Notes: generated from the sequence alone by a model not told the origin. A stretch of 64,000 nucleotides of DNA from Paenibacillus monticola (GCF_009664975.1 NZ_WJXB01000001.1:1028699-1092698); one strand, 5' to 3'. Positions 44,171 to 56,867 are shown, numbered from the stretch's first letter. Translations and numbers: made by a program.

Positions 44171-44192
44171 CCCAGAGACGGGCTCGTTTTTT
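44151..44192 (+). terminator. Terminator at the end of the transposase remnant
   Basis: AACGAGCCAGTCTC (44151-44164) pairs with GAGACGGGCTCGTT (44174-44187), followed by TTTT. Confidence 0.75.
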
Positions 44193-44261
44193 AGCTTTTA
44201 CAGCTTTGAAGTGTAAAAGGCTGTCTCATACGTGAAAATAACTTCTTTTGGGACAACTCCC

Positions 44262-45218
44262 TTATTCTATTGTTGCGGTAGTGAGACGACTATTGCTTTC
44301 TTCAACCTCATGCACATTATAAAGCACTCGCGCCATCAGATCCTGGCTATAATTGCCGAAATGTTTGCCATAAATCGTTAATCCACGTTTATTAACGGGT
44401 TTATTTGTTACGGCAATGCGGAAGGTCAGCTCACTTTTGTAGTCCAGCTTAATATCATCCAGGGTTACGTCGGAGATGCGGCAGCCATCAATAAAGCTTC
44501 CGTCTTTATTAATCCGAATCAGCTTGAGCATTCCATATTGATTCAAGTGAGGAGGCCACCAGTCAGGATTAAATGTGCCACGGGTGTCACCGAAATCGCC
44601 AGGACTGGTCCAGAAGCCAATTTCGATACCGTTCACATAGAAATATAGATCTGAGGGATAGTTGTCGTTGAAGCCGGGGGCTTCTGAGCCGAGCTCCATG
44701 GAGAATTGGATTTCACGAAATGATTGATTGGCTTTGAGATAGTTCGGAATACGATATTCGAGAAAACCCTCACTCATCCAAATAATCTCCGAATCAATCC
44801 GCTGCGGATCAGCAAAATAACGAGGCTCATCGAAGTCGCCGATGATACTGTCCTTGGTGGCCAACCCGCAGGTAGGAACCGCCTGATAGTTGCTGTAATG
44901 ACCGACCTGAATCTCAACTTCATACAGATTATCAACATCCTTACTGCGAAGATCGACCATAAGTTTATCTTTATTTAAATAGCAGACCTTCTGAATGCCA
45001 TGCTTACCAACTGAAGTATTAATCTCAATAAGGCCGCTATCTTCTAACTTCTTAATATGCATGGTAATGGCACCATTGCTGAGGTTTAGCTTCTTGGCAA
45101 TTTCATTCAGGTTCAAGGCCTGATTGGTGGCTAGAAGTTCCAGAATTTGAATTCTAATTTCCGAACTGAGCGCCTTGAAAATATCGATTCCACTCATAAG
45201 ATCTTTAATATAAATCAT
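44262..45218 (-). CDS. ArsR-type winged-helix regulator with large C-terminal putative ligand-binding domain
   Basis: A 318-residue protein. ATG 45218 lies 9 bases from AAGAAGG. Residues 8-85 are a winged helix (IFKALSSEIRIQILELLA, LNLNEIAKKLNLSNGAITMH, HIKKLEDSGLI). Residues about 110-310 form a domain rich in aromatic and beta-strand sequence (MSEGFLEYRIPNYLKANQSF, FYVNGIEIGFWTSPGDFGD, NPDWWPPHLNQYG) that looks like a sugar-binding jelly roll. It is divergent from the GH51 gene with a 363-base gap, so it should control the arabinan operon and sense an arabinoside; this is inference. Its 3' end touches the IS remnant. Confidence 0.82.
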   Translation of the reverse strand: MIYIKDLMSGIDIFKALSSEIRIQILELLATNQALNLNEIAKKLNLSNGAITMHIKKLEDSGLIEINTSVGKHGIQKVCYLNKDKLMVDLRSKDVDNLYEVEIQVGHYSNYQAVPTCGLATKDSIIGDFDEPRYFADPQRIDSEIIWMSEGFLEYRIPNYLKANQSFREIQFSMELGSEAPGFNDNYPSDLYFYVNGIEIGFWTSPGDFGDTRGTFNPDWWPPHLNQYGMLKLIRINKDGSFIDGCRISDVTLDDIKLDYKSELTFRIAVTNKPVNKRGLTIYGKHFGNYSQDLMARVLYNVHEVEESNSRLTTATIE

Positions 45219-45481
45219 ATCATAGTACCTTCTTCCGGTGACGTTGTAAAAAATCAACTATTTCATAAAATTATAAACTAATTAGCCCTAAAAATAAAGC
45301 TTTCTTCCTAAATATGTAGAATTGGCTTAAAATTAAGTTATTTTTTTATGGATAAATTATTTGTGTTCACAAAATACTAAAGTATAAATCAATAATTTTC
45401 AGAAAATAAGCCATTTATTTCACTAATAAGCTACTTTTTGTTTTCATTTTATAAATATATGAATAGTTTTATGTTTGTTTG

Positions 45482-45529
45482 TTTACAGAGGCGTTTATAT
45501 ATGTTATTTTATAACTGTAAGCGAATACA
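45482..45529 (+). promoter_or_regulatory. Promoter and cre of the arabinan operon
   Basis: TTTACA (45482-45487) and TATTTT (45505-45510) are separated by 17 bases and form a plausible sigma-A promoter. CTGTAAGCGAATACA (45515-45529), just downstream, matches 14 of 15 positions of the CcpA cre consensus. The rest of the 45219-45581 region is very AT-rich, with no other clear operator, though the ArsR-type regulator should bind within it. Confidence 0.65.
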
Positions 45530-45545
45530 TTCAAACGTTTTTTAA

Positions 45546-47105
<1,560 letters not shown>

Positions 47106-47180
47106 TAAGAACCCGCAAACGGTTACTTAGTTCTTCTATATAGCATTACTTCTGTTCAGAAAATTCTAGGAGGGGTTACA

Positions 47181-48587
47181 TTGCTAAAGAAAAAGGGTTG
47201 GTTTACACTGCTGTCGTTAATTCTGACAGTATCGGTTGTACTAGCAGGCTGCGGAGGAAACAACAACAATGCGGCTAAGAGTAATACCGGAAACACAGGA
47301 ACAACAGAAAACACAGCAACTAAAACGGATGATTCAAAAGAAACTAAAGAATTAACTTTTATGTACAGAGGTGGAACGGATGAGCAGGCAGCTTACAAAA
47401 AAGTAGTCGAAAAATTTGAAGCTGACCATCCAAATGTAAAAGTGAAAATAATTGTGACAGCAGCCGATCAATATGCTACGAAACTGAAAGCCTCCATAAC
47501 CGGTAAAAGTATCCCCGACGTGTTCTATTTTGAGTCTGGTGATTTGAAGGCATATGTGAACAGTGGCGTACTGCTGGATCTGAATAGCTATATTGAAGCA
47601 AATAAGGATATTAACCTTGATAATATTTGGAAATATGGCGTAGACCTGTACCGTTATGACGGCACAATGGCGGGTCAAGGCAATATTTACGGTATGCCTA
47701 AAGACGTTGGACCTTTCGCACTGGGCTACAACAAAACCATGTTTGAAAAAGCGGGCATTCCCCTTCCTGACAAAGACAAACCATATACTTGGGATGAATT
47801 TGTTAAAGTTGCTCAACAGTTAACAGTTGATACTACCGGAGACGGCAAACCGGATCAATACGGTACTGGCTTTAACGTGCAATGGGCGCTTCAGGCTTTT
47901 GTATGGAGCAACGGGGCTGACTGGATTGATTCAACTAAAACAAAAGTAACCATTGATGATCCGAAATTTGCGGAAGCACTGCAATACATGGCTGACCTGC
48001 AAAATAAATACAAAGTCACGCCTTCCACTGAGCAAGCACAAACACTCGATACTTACCAACGTTGGATGAAGGGCGAAATGGCGTTTTTCCCAGTAGGTCC
48101 TTGGGATATGAGCACTTATGAAACCTTGCCGTTCGATTATGATCTAATCCCTTACCCTGCAGGTTCTACCGGCAAATCAGCAACATGGACTGGTTCGTTA
48201 GGTATCGGTGCCTCTGCGAAAACGAAGTATCCGGAAGAAGCGGTAGCGCTGATTGATTACCTGACAGCTTCGAAAGAAGGTATGGAAGCGCTTGTAAAAG
48301 CAAAAGTGCAAATTCCTAACTTGATTGATATGGCTACAGAATGGGCAGCAGATACGTCTACCAAACCAGCCAATAAAGAAGAATTCCTGCAAATCGTCAA
48401 TGATTACGGCAGAGTTCTTCCAGGTCACTACACTTACAATGCAGAATGGTACAATCTGTTCTTCACGGATATTCAACCGGTGATCGATGGCAAAGTAACC
48501 GCTGCTGACTATGTGAAATCAGAGCAGCCTAAAATGCAGAAGTTGCTGGACAAAGCGATTGAGCAAGAAGAAAAATCCAAAAAATAA
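47181..48587 (+). CDS. Arabino-oligosaccharide ABC transporter substrate-binding lipoprotein (predicted)
   Basis: A 468-residue extracellular solute-binding protein. TTG 47181 follows GGAGGGG. The signal peptide ends at lipobox VLAGC (Cys about residue 23), with an Asn/Thr-rich linker. The mature part has [20 protein letters not shown] and [16 protein letters not shown], and a [10 protein letters not shown] segment, as in family-1 sugar binders. It probably captures arabinan fragments; the substrate is inferred from the GH51 and GH43 neighbours. Confidence 0.92.
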   Translation: MLKKKGWFTLLSLILTVSVVLAGCGGNNNNAAKSNTGNTGTTENTATKTDDSKETKELTFMYRGGTDEQAAYKKVVEKFEADHPNVKVKIIVTAADQYATKLKASITGKSIPDVFYFESGDLKAYVNSGVLLDLNSYIEANKDINLDNIWKYGVDLYRYDGTMAGQGNIYGMPKDVGPFALGYNKTMFEKAGIPLPDKDKPYTWDEFVKVAQQLTVDTTGDGKPDQYGTGFNVQWALQAFVWSNGADWIDSTKTKVTIDDPKFAEALQYMADLQNKYKVTPSTEQAQTLDTYQRWMKGEMAFFPVGPWDMSTYETLPFDYDLIPYPAGSTGKSATWTGSLGIGASAKTKYPEEAVALIDYLTASKEGMEALVKAKVQIPNLIDMATEWAADTSTKPANKEEFLQIVNDYGRVLPGHYTYNAEWYNLFFTDIQPVIDGKVTAADYVKSEQPKMQKLLDKAIEQEEKSKK

Positions 48588-48619
48588 GTTAAAAACTTCT
48601 TCTTTAAACCAGATGAATA

Positions 48620-48656
48620 ATGATGTTAGCTTCTGATTCCATCAGACTAACATCAT
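48620..48656 (+). terminator. Intercistronic hairpin after the arabino-oligosaccharide binding protein
   Basis: ATGATGTTAG (48620-48629) and CTAACATCAT (48647-48656) form a 10-bp perfect stem followed by TTT. It probably attenuates transcription into the permease genes, giving more binding protein than permease. Confidence 0.6.
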
Positions 48657-48693
48657 TTTCATTCTGATATCAGAATCTGAGGTGAAAGAAAAC

Positions 48694-49581
48694 ATGACCA
48701 CGTCCAACCTCTATCGGAAAGAAAAGATCTACGGATTTTTGTTTATTCTTGCTCCTTTACTGGGCCTAATTATTTTTACGCTTTATCCTATGTTGTACTC
48801 CATCTATGGTTCATTAACAGACTGGGATGGTTTGGGCCAGATGAGCTTTATTGGTTTAAGCAACTTCACGGATCTGTTCACGGATGAATTGTTCCATAAA
48901 GCAGTGTTTAATACGCTATTCATGATGCTGGGGATTCCAATTGGTATCACGCTGGCGCTCCTGCTCGCGCTTGGGTTGAATCGTGGAGCACGAGGCACTA
49001 CTACCTTTCGTGTCATTTACTATGTCCCGGTTATTTCTTCGTTGGCAGCAGTTTCCATAATGTGGAACTGGGCCTATAACGGAGACTATGGTCTAGTCAA
49101 TCAGTTTCTTGATCTGTTTGGTATTTCCGGTCCTAACTGGATGGCGAATAAGTATACCGTTAAACCAGCCTTGATTATTATGGCGGTCTGGAAGGGTCTT
49201 GGTTATACGATGCTGCTCTATTTGGCAGCGCTGCAGAGTGTATCCAGAACCTATTATGAAGCCGCAGAACTTGATGGGGCTAATGGCTTTCAATCCTTTC
49301 GGCATATCACCTGGCCGATGGTGCGTCCTGTTACCTTCTTTATTGTGGTTACGAATATTATCGGAGGATCGCAAATTTTTACCGAGATGAACATTATGAC
49401 CCCTACAGGCGGTCCGGAATATGCTTCAGCTTCCGTAGTGTTCTACATTTGGCAAAAGGCTTTCGGCAGCTTCCAGATGGGTTACGCTTCCGCTATGGCA
49501 GTAGTGCTCGGCGCTTTCATATTTGTCGTGACTCTTATCCAATTTAGAATGAACGAGAAATCTTCGTTCGATGTCGATTGA
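48694..49581 (+). CDS. Sugar ABC transporter permease (MalF-like), arabinan cluster
   Basis: A 295-residue permease with six predicted helices (first: IYGFLFILAPLLGLIIFTLYP, described as residues 12-32). The EAA loop reads TYYEAAELDGANGFQSF (about residues 185-201). ATG 48694 is 9 bases after GAGGTG; GTG 48682 overlaps it. It is paired with the MalG-like permease that follows after 26 bases. Confidence 0.94.
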   Translation: MTTSNLYRKEKIYGFLFILAPLLGLIIFTLYPMLYSIYGSLTDWDGLGQMSFIGLSNFTDLFTDELFHKAVFNTLFMMLGIPIGITLALLLALGLNRGARGTTTFRVIYYVPVISSLAAVSIMWNWAYNGDYGLVNQFLDLFGISGPNWMANKYTVKPALIIMAVWKGLGYTMLLYLAALQSVSRTYYEAAELDGANGFQSFRHITWPMVRPVTFFIVVTNIIGGSQIFTEMNIMTPTGGPEYASASVVFYIWQKAFGSFQMGYASAMAVVLGAFIFVVTLIQFRMNEKSSFDVD

Positions 49582-49607
49582 TATGGAGAGAGAGGAGCGA
49601 ATATAAT

Positions 49608-50450
49608 ATGTCCCATTCACGTAAAAGAAATCTAACGAGTACAATCATTTTCATTGTGTTGCTGATTGGTGCAGTGTTTATGATAGGTCCGCTGCTGTGG
49701 ATGCTGTCCACCTCACTTAAAGATAAGCAGGATGTCTTCGCTTTGCCGCCAGTATGGATTCCGAGCCCGTTCAATTTTGGCAAGTACAAAGAAATCTGGG
49801 AGGCCGGTCCGCTACTTAGCGGGATTAAGAACAGTTTGATTATTGCCCTCTCCGTAACCGTGGTGGGTACGTTCACCTCGAGTCTAGCGGCTTTTGCTTT
49901 TGCCAAGCTGAGATTCCCGGGGAAGAATAAAATATTTCTGCTGATGCTGTCTTCCTTGATGATTCCGTATCCGGCTGTTATGATTCCGCAGTTCTTCATC
50001 TTTTCCAAACTTGGCTGGATCGATACCTTGTGGCCTTTGATCGTACCCGGTCTATTCGGCAACATTGTTATGATCTTTTTCCTGCGGCAGTATTTGAGCA
50101 GTGTGCCTAATGCTATTATTGAAGCCGCCAAGATTGACGGAAGTTCGTACTTCCGGCTGTATAGCTCGATTACCTTTCCACTGATTAAGCCGGCGATTGC
50201 TGCACAGCTGATCCTGTGGTTTATGGGTATCTGGAATGATTATTTGGCGCCGATTATTTATCTGAATTCACCGGAGAAGCAGACGCTGCAGCTCGTTATT
50301 GCGAACTTCAATGCGACTTATGCCATTCAGACCGATTACCCGCTTATCATGGCTGCTTCGATCATTTCGTTATTGCCGATGCTGATTATATTTCTGGTCT
50401 TCCAGAAACAAATTATCGAGTCCGTGGCGATTTCTGGAGTCAAAGGGTAG
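49608..50450 (+). CDS. Sugar ABC transporter permease (MalG-like), arabinan cluster
   Basis: A 280-residue permease, ATG 49608 behind AGAGGAG. Six predicted helices; EAA loop NAIIEAAKIDGSSYFRLY (about residues 170-187). The tail QIIESVAISGVKG is typical of the family. No ATP-binding subunit is encoded nearby. Confidence 0.94.
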   Translation: MSHSRKRNLTSTIIFIVLLIGAVFMIGPLLWMLSTSLKDKQDVFALPPVWIPSPFNFGKYKEIWEAGPLLSGIKNSLIIALSVTVVGTFTSSLAAFAFAKLRFPGKNKIFLLMLSSLMIPYPAVMIPQFFIFSKLGWIDTLWPLIVPGLFGNIVMIFFLRQYLSSVPNAIIEAAKIDGSSYFRLYSSITFPLIKPAIAAQLILWFMGIWNDYLAPIIYLNSPEKQTLQLVIANFNATYAIQTDYPLIMAASIISLLPMLIIFLVFQKQIIESVAISGVKG

Positions 50451-50475
50451 TCAATAATTGGAGGTGCACTCGAAA

Positions 50476-51822
50476 ATGGATAGGTTGCCAGTCTTCCCGG
50501 ACTCTCCCGGACTCTTCACTATGTATGATACTTCCATTATCCATGAAGAAGCGGCTTGGACCATTCATAACGCTCATGACCCCGGGATCATTAAGACGGA
50601 GCAAGGCTACTACGTATTTTCTACCGATGTGAAGGTCGGTGGTGAACTGACCCCAGGAGTTATGGTTCGTAAATCACAGGATCTGATCCACTGGCAATGG
50701 GTGCATTATGCGTTGCCAGGAATTCCACAGGTGGCTAAAGACTGGGCCGATTCCGTGAATTTATGGGCTCCGGATGTTGTGAAATACGGTGAGCAATACC
50801 GGATGTATTATTCGGCGTCCACGTTTGGGAGCAGACAATCGCTGATTGGCCTGCAGACCTCAGCATCCATTGAAGGGCCTTGGACAGACGAAGGCGTGGT
50901 GATTCAGACGCGTGCAGAGGATCATCTCAATGCGATTGATGCCAACGTACTTACGGACGCTGAGGGACGGATGTGGATGGTTTATGGTTCTTTTTTTGGC
51001 GGCATTCATCTGATTGAGCTGGATAAGGAATCAGGTAAGCCGAAACAGGCTGGCTTCGGACAGCAGATTGCTAGACGCGATAGGGTTACTGAAGACGGAG
51101 CTGTTGAAGGACCCTACATTGTGTACAACGAGCAGTTCAAGAAATATTATCTGTTCGTTTCCTACGATTCCTTGTTTGAAGATTATAACGTCCGTGTGGC
51201 GCGTGCAGAAGTGATCACTGGGCCTTATCTGGATTATAACGGCCAAGATATGAGCGACAGTGAGTATCTGCCACAATCTGAGATCGGCACCAAAATTCTC
51301 GGTGGCTATCGCTTTGGCGATGATCCGGGATGGATAGCTCCTGGGCATAATTCAGTATTAAACGATAACGGCAGCTATTACATGGTTCATCATGCACGAG
51401 GGGAACAGGATAAGCACTGGGCTTATCTGCATGTCCGCAAAATAGTGTGGACAGAGGATGGCTGGCCGGTAGTCTCACCGGAACGTTATGCAGGAGAGCT
51501 GGAACAGGAGATCCCACAACATCTAATAACCGGAACATGGGAACAAGTGCTGATGGACCCTTCGGTGGACGGACAGGTACAATCGGCCCCGCTAGTATTT
51601 CAGGATAATGGCAACGTTGAGGGAGAGAACGGTACAGGACAATGGTCCTTGGACGGTAACAGAACATTAATTTTGGTATGGAACGATATTCACCAGGGAG
51701 CGGGACGCACGGAGAAGCTTCAGCTGTTGCCTGCATGGGATTGGGAGCAGAACAGATCCACGCTTGTATTTACTGGACTGAATGAAAAGGGTATTGCCAG
51801 TTGGGGTAAACAGAGCTCCTAA
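50476..51822 (+). CDS. GH43 arabinan endo-1,5-alpha-L-arabinosidase-like enzyme
   Basis: A 448-residue enzyme; ATG 50476 lies 9 bases after GGAGGTG. Five-bladed propeller landmarks: general base Asp in NAHDPGIIKT (about residue 36), the pKa-modulating Asp in HLNAIDANVLTD (about 157), and general acid Glu in DGAVEGPYIVY (about 214). A C-terminal beta-barrel domain (about 345-448, lipocalin-like) follows as in arabinanases. No signal peptide, so it cuts imported arabino-oligosaccharides. Confidence 0.92.
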   Translation: MDRLPVFPDSPGLFTMYDTSIIHEEAAWTIHNAHDPGIIKTEQGYYVFSTDVKVGGELTPGVMVRKSQDLIHWQWVHYALPGIPQVAKDWADSVNLWAPDVVKYGEQYRMYYSASTFGSRQSLIGLQTSASIEGPWTDEGVVIQTRAEDHLNAIDANVLTDAEGRMWMVYGSFFGGIHLIELDKESGKPKQAGFGQQIARRDRVTEDGAVEGPYIVYNEQFKKYYLFVSYDSLFEDYNVRVARAEVITGPYLDYNGQDMSDSEYLPQSEIGTKILGGYRFGDDPGWIAPGHNSVLNDNGSYYMVHHARGEQDKHWAYLHVRKIVWTEDGWPVVSPERYAGELEQEIPQHLITGTWEQVLMDPSVDGQVQSAPLVFQDNGNVEGENGTGQWSLDGNRTLILVWNDIHQGAGRTEKLQLLPAWDWEQNRSTLVFTGLNEKGIASWGKQSS

Positions 51823-51866
51823 AGTGAACGAAGACATGGAGCAGGAAAGGATGGAGAACAGAACAT

Positions 51867-53345
51867 ATGACTACTATTTTGAAATTAAATGCAGGAATAG
51901 GTAAAGGTACTATCAGTCGTCATCTTTACGGCCATTTCGCTGAGCATTTGGGCCGATGTATTTATGAAGGGATATGGGTTGGTGCAGATTCACCTATTCC
52001 GAATACGGAAGGCTTCCGTAATGATGTCTTGGCCGCACTCAAGAAGGTGAATATACCTGTGCTGCGTTGGCCGGGCGGATGTTTTGCTGACGAGTACCAC
52101 TGGAAGGATGGCATCGGGCCATCAGAAGAGCGCAAGCGGATGGTTAATACGCACTGGGGTGGGCTGGTAGAGAACAACCACTTTGGCATACATGAATTCT
52201 TCCGGCTATGCGAATTGCTGGATTGCGAGCCGTATATTTGCGGCAATGTAGGCAGCGGCACGGTTCAGGAAATGTCGGAGTGGGTTGAATATATGACCTT
52301 TGAAGGCGAATCTCCAATGGCTGACTGGCGCCGGGAGAATGGTGGCGAGACACCATGGAAGCTCAAGTATTTCGGTGTCGGCAATGAGAACTGGGGCTGT
52401 GGCGGCAATATGCGTCCTGAATACTATGCGGATTTGTACCGGCGTTACCAGACGTATGTAAGAAATTACGGTGACAACCAGCTCTACAAAATCGCAGGTG
52501 GGGCAAATGTTGATGATTACAACTGGACGGAAGTATTGATGCGGGAGGCCGGGCGCTTCATGGATGGCCTGAGTCTGCATTCCTATACCATCCCCGGAAG
52601 CTGGGAAGAGAAGCGTCCTGCGCTTGGTTTCGACGATACCGAATGGATCGAGACGATGAAGAAATCACTCCATATGGACGAACTCATTACCCGTCATTCT
52701 GCCATTATGGATCAGTATGATCCAGAGAAGCGGGTAGGATTGATTATAGATGAATGGGGAACGTGGTTCCTGAATGAGCCTGGAACGAATCCAGGATTTC
52801 TGTACCAGCAGAATACCTTAAGAGATGCATTGGTAGCGGGCATACATCTTAATATTTTTCAACAACACTGCAGTCGGGTTCACATGGCCAATCTTGCTCA
52901 GGTAGTCAATGTACTACAGGCGATGATACTGACAGAGGGCGGCAAAATGCTGCTTACGCCTACCTACCATGTGTTTGAAATGTACAAAGTGCATCAGGAT
53001 AACGAGCTGCTTGAACTAACGTTTGAGAGTCCTGATTATACCTTTGGAGAAGTTACAATTCCGCAACTTAGCGTTTCTGCTTCCCGTGATGCTAGCGGAA
53101 AGGTATACGTATCGATCTGTAACCTGAGCCACAAGGAACAAGCGAATCTTAGCTTCAGTATAGAAGGTGCGGCACACGAGAAGGTATCCGGTCTAATCCT
53201 GACGCATACAGAGTTGAATGCCCATAATACGTTTGAGGACGCGGACAACGTAACGCCGTCCGCGTACGATGGCGCTTCCTTAAAGGGCGGAGTACTGGAT
53301 TGCGAGCTTCCGCCTGCTTCTGTTGTTGTGCTAACTCTAGAGTAG
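51867..53345 (+). CDS. GH51 alpha-L-arabinofuranosidase, second copy
   Basis: A 492-residue GH51 enzyme, clearly divergent from the first copy at 45582. Landmarks: [18 protein letters not shown] near the N-terminus, acid/base Glu in [12 protein letters not shown] (about residue 173), and nucleophile Glu in IIDEWGTW (about 295). The NENWGCGG variant defines a subgroup often acting on alpha-1,2/1,3 side-chains or xylan-borne arabinose, whereas the first copy has NEMDGPWQ, the typical arabinan type; this split is inference. Confidence 0.94.
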   Translation: MTTILKLNAGIGKGTISRHLYGHFAEHLGRCIYEGIWVGADSPIPNTEGFRNDVLAALKKVNIPVLRWPGGCFADEYHWKDGIGPSEERKRMVNTHWGGLVENNHFGIHEFFRLCELLDCEPYICGNVGSGTVQEMSEWVEYMTFEGESPMADWRRENGGETPWKLKYFGVGNENWGCGGNMRPEYYADLYRRYQTYVRNYGDNQLYKIAGGANVDDYNWTEVLMREAGRFMDGLSLHSYTIPGSWEEKRPALGFDDTEWIETMKKSLHMDELITRHSAIMDQYDPEKRVGLIIDEWGTWFLNEPGTNPGFLYQQNTLRDALVAGIHLNIFQQHCSRVHMANLAQVVNVLQAMILTEGGKMLLTPTYHVFEMYKVHQDNELLELTFESPDYTFGEVTIPQLSVSASRDASGKVYVSICNLSHKEQANLSFSIEGAAHEKVSGLILTHTELNAHNTFEDADNVTPSAYDGASLKGGVLDCELPPASVVVLTLE

Positions 53346-53384
53346 CAATCTTGTAGTGAATAGAGGCGGTTATCAGGAAAGGAC

Positions 53385-54686
53385 GTGGAGGCCATCGCAG
53401 AGAAACTGCTAGCAGCAACACCCCCCATGGGCTGGAATAGCTGGGACTGTTACGGCGCTAGTGTCAATGAAGAAGAAGTAAGAGGCAATGCGGAGTACAT
53501 GGCCCGCCATCTGAAGGATTTTGGCTGGGAGTACGTGATCGTAGATATCCAGTGGTATGAGCCGGGAGCGAATTCGTCGCAATACCGTAATTTTGTACCC
53601 CTAGTGATGGACGAATATTCTAGACTTCAACCCGCGGAGAACCGCTTCCCCTCAAGTGCAGGTGGAAAAGGCTTTGCACCGCTAGCTGAGTATGTGCATA
53701 GTCTATGTTTGAAATTTGGCATTCATATTATGCGCGGTATCCCGCGTCAGGCAGTTCATAGTGCCAGTAGAATTCTTGGTTCAGAGCGAACCGCTCGTGA
53801 TATCGCCCACCCCAACTCTATTTGTCCTTGGAATACGGATATGTATGGAGTGGATGCTGCGCAGGAAGGTAGTCAGACCTACTATGACTCACTCTTTGAG
53901 CTGTATGCCAGCTGGGGTGTGGATTATGTCAAGGTAGATGATATTGCCGCTTCACGACTTTATGGATACCACAAGGACGAGATTGAACTGATCCGCAAGG
54001 CTATTGATCGTTGCGGACGGGAAATAGTACTTAGCTTGTCACCTGGACCAGCTCCGTTGGAGGAGGCCGAACATTTGGCAGGCCACGCCAACCTTTGGAG
54101 AATGACCGATGATTATTGGGATCATTGGCATCTCTTGCGCGGGATGTTCGAGCGCTGTGAGCAATGGGCAGCTTATGTTCAACCAGGCCACTGGCCCGAT
54201 TGTGATATGCTGCCGCTCGGCCATCTAGGCATCCGATCCGTAGACGGAGGGGGCGATCGGTTTACGCGGTTTACCCCTGATGAGCAGGTTACGATGATGA
54301 CGCTGTGGAGTATCTTCCGCTCACCACTGATGTTCGGGGGAGAGTTGCGCGACAATGATGAATGGACGTTATCTTTGTTGACCAATGAAGAAGTACTGCA
54401 CTTGCATCGATATGGCAAGGGAGGCATTTCGGTTCTGCGGAATGACGAGTTGGCTATCTGGACAGCGGAGGATGAACAAGGCAACCATTACGTTGCTATA
54501 TTCAATCTTAGCGATGAGAATTTAAACGTTCACCTGTCATTCCAGCAACTTAACCTGCCAGCCCAAGCTACGATTCGTGATTTATGGAGAGGCTGTGCAT
54601 TTGAAGCTGAAGAGGATGCTGTCTCTCAAGATCTTCCGCCGCATGGCTGCTTACTGTTGAAGTTCACAAAGGAGAAACCATTATGA
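53385..54686 (+). CDS. GH27 alpha-galactosidase / beta-L-arabinopyranosidase-like
   Basis: A 433-residue GH27 protein. The N-terminus PPMGWNSWDCYGASVNEEEV is the family signature. The nucleophile Asp lies in VKVDDIA (about residue 184) and the acid/base Asp in RMTDDYWDHW (about 240). The protein ends with a beta-sandwich. GH27 acts on alpha-galactosides or beta-L-arabinopyranosides; within this cluster the latter is plausible. No signal peptide. The GTG start overlaps no other gene; the downstream GH43 gene overlaps by 4 bases. Confidence 0.9.
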   Translation: MEAIAEKLLAATPPMGWNSWDCYGASVNEEEVRGNAEYMARHLKDFGWEYVIVDIQWYEPGANSSQYRNFVPLVMDEYSRLQPAENRFPSSAGGKGFAPLAEYVHSLCLKFGIHIMRGIPRQAVHSASRILGSERTARDIAHPNSICPWNTDMYGVDAAQEGSQTYYDSLFELYASWGVDYVKVDDIAASRLYGYHKDEIELIRKAIDRCGREIVLSLSPGPAPLEEAEHLAGHANLWRMTDDYWDHWHLLRGMFERCEQWAAYVQPGHWPDCDMLPLGHLGIRSVDGGGDRFTRFTPDEQVTMMTLWSIFRSPLMFGGELRDNDEWTLSLLTNEEVLHLHRYGKGGISVLRNDELAIWTAEDEQGNHYVAIFNLSDENLNVHLSFQQLNLPAQATIRDLWRGCAFEAEEDAVSQDLPPHGCLLLKFTKEKPL

Positions 54687-55645
54687 ATATAAATAGACAA
54701 TACCTTAATCCGCTGGTGGAGCAGCGCGCCGATCCATGGGTGTACAAGCATACTGACGGCTATTATTACTATACGGCTTCCGTACCGGAATATGATCGCA
54801 TTGAGGTACGCAGAGCAATGTCCATTGAGGGACTGACGGCTGCACAACCCATCGTAGCTTGGCGCAAGTACGAAACCGGTCCACTGAGTGCCAATATTTG
54901 GGCTCCGGAAATCCATTACATTGATAGCAAATGGTATATTTATTTCGCTGCTGCCCGCACGACGGAGACGCAGGACGGCTTATTCGATCACCGGATGTAT
55001 GCACTGGAGAACGAATCTGCGAACCCGCTGGAAGGAACATGGGTAGAAAAAGGCCAAGTAAAAACGGCCTGGGAGTCGTTCGCGCTGGATGGGACTACTT
55101 TTCAGCATAAAGGTGTGCTGTATTATGTATGGGCTCAGAAGGATCTGATGATTAAAGGGAACTCGAACCTGTATATTTCGGCAATGAGCAATCCGTGGAC
55201 GCTGACCGGCCCGCAGACAATGATTTCTACTCCTGAATACCCGTGGGAGATTATTGGCTTCAGTGTCAATGAGGGCACAGCTGTATTGAAGCGTAATGGG
55301 CGGATCTTCATTAGCTTCTCTGGCAGCGCTACCGATTTCAACTATTGTATGGGATTGCTCTCTGCGGATGAGGATAGTAATCTCTTGGATGCTGCTTCAT
55401 GGACGAAATTGCCGGAGCCAGTATTTCAGACCAGTGTAGAGAATGGACAATTTGGCCCAGGCCATAACAGCTTCACCATCAATGAAGCTGGGGAAGATGT
55501 GATGATCTACCATGCCCGCAATTATAAAGATATCATTGGCGATCCACTGTACGATCCGAACCGTCATACCCGTGCGCAAGTCTTTCATTGGAATGAGGAT
55601 GGCACACCTAATTTCGGAGTTCCGGTAAAAGATAGTAGAAGTTAA
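54683..55645 (+). CDS. GH43 family enzyme (exo-alpha-L-arabinofuranosidase-like)
   Basis: A 320-residue single-domain five-bladed propeller. Catalytic residues fit the family: Asp in QRADPWVYKHTDGYYY (about residue 17), Asp in FALDGTTFQHKG (about 138), and Glu in SVNEGTAVLKRNG (about 198). Shorter than the GH43 at 50476 because it lacks the extra C-terminal domain, which suggests exo-activity. It is the last gene of the arabinan operon and is coupled to GH27 by ATGA overlap. Confidence 0.9.
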   Translation: MNINRQYLNPLVEQRADPWVYKHTDGYYYYTASVPEYDRIEVRRAMSIEGLTAAQPIVAWRKYETGPLSANIWAPEIHYIDSKWYIYFAAARTTETQDGLFDHRMYALENESANPLEGTWVEKGQVKTAWESFALDGTTFQHKGVLYYVWAQKDLMIKGNSNLYISAMSNPWTLTGPQTMISTPEYPWEIIGFSVNEGTAVLKRNGRIFISFSGSATDFNYCMGLLSADEDSNLLDAASWTKLPEPVFQTSVENGQFGPGHNSFTINEAGEDVMIYHARNYKDIIGDPLYDPNRHTRAQVFHWNEDGTPNFGVPVKDSRS

Positions 55646-55678
55646 GCAATCCTTCACTTCACTTAATAATACGCATAA

Positions 55679-55722
55679 GGAAGAAGACTGTAACGACCCT
55701 TGAGTCGTACAGTCTTCTTTTA
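55679..55722. terminator. Terminator of the arabinan operon
   Basis: AAGAAGACTGTAACGAC (55681-55697) pairs with GTCGTACAGTCTTCTT (55704-55719), followed by TT. The A/T-flanked stem can also serve the aldo/keto reductase gene approaching from the right. Confidence 0.85.
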
Positions 55723-55812
55723 AATTAATAACTAATAATCTGCAGCTCTGCAGATTGTATTAAGAGATATTCTTCTATCTGATCAGGTCGGCTGCGAGCA
55801 AGCCGGCATCTT

Positions 55813-56760
<948 letters not shown>

Positions 56761-56848
56761 AGTGTGATTCCCCTCTTCTTGGTAATAATGGTTGGTTCAT
56801 ATTCTCATTCTAATCGACCTGTCGGCAGGCAACCACAGTATGCTTATG

Positions 56849-56867
56849 CTAGTAAGATTATTACTAG
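56849..56867. promoter_or_regulatory. Inverted repeat, candidate operator of the aldo/keto reductase
   Basis: CTAGTAA (56849-56855), five bases, then TTACTAG (56861-56867) form perfect 7-bp arms. It sits across the gap between the XRE gene end and the reductase start (on the minus strand), about 90 bases upstream of ATG 56760. Confidence 0.5.

Larger units (their letters stand above)
43743..44261. mobile_element. IS1182-type insertion sequence remnant
   Basis: The left end GGGCTGTCCCAAA (43743-43755) and right end (minus strand GGGAGTTGTCCCAAAA, 44261-44246) form imperfect terminal inverted repeats of the kind seen on IS1182 elements. Between them lie a palindromic repeat (43847-43896), the last 54 codons of a transposase (44006-44170) and a terminator. 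Most of the transposase gene is missing, so the element cannot move by itself. The right end directly abuts the stop codon of the ArsR-type gene. Confidence 0.65.
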
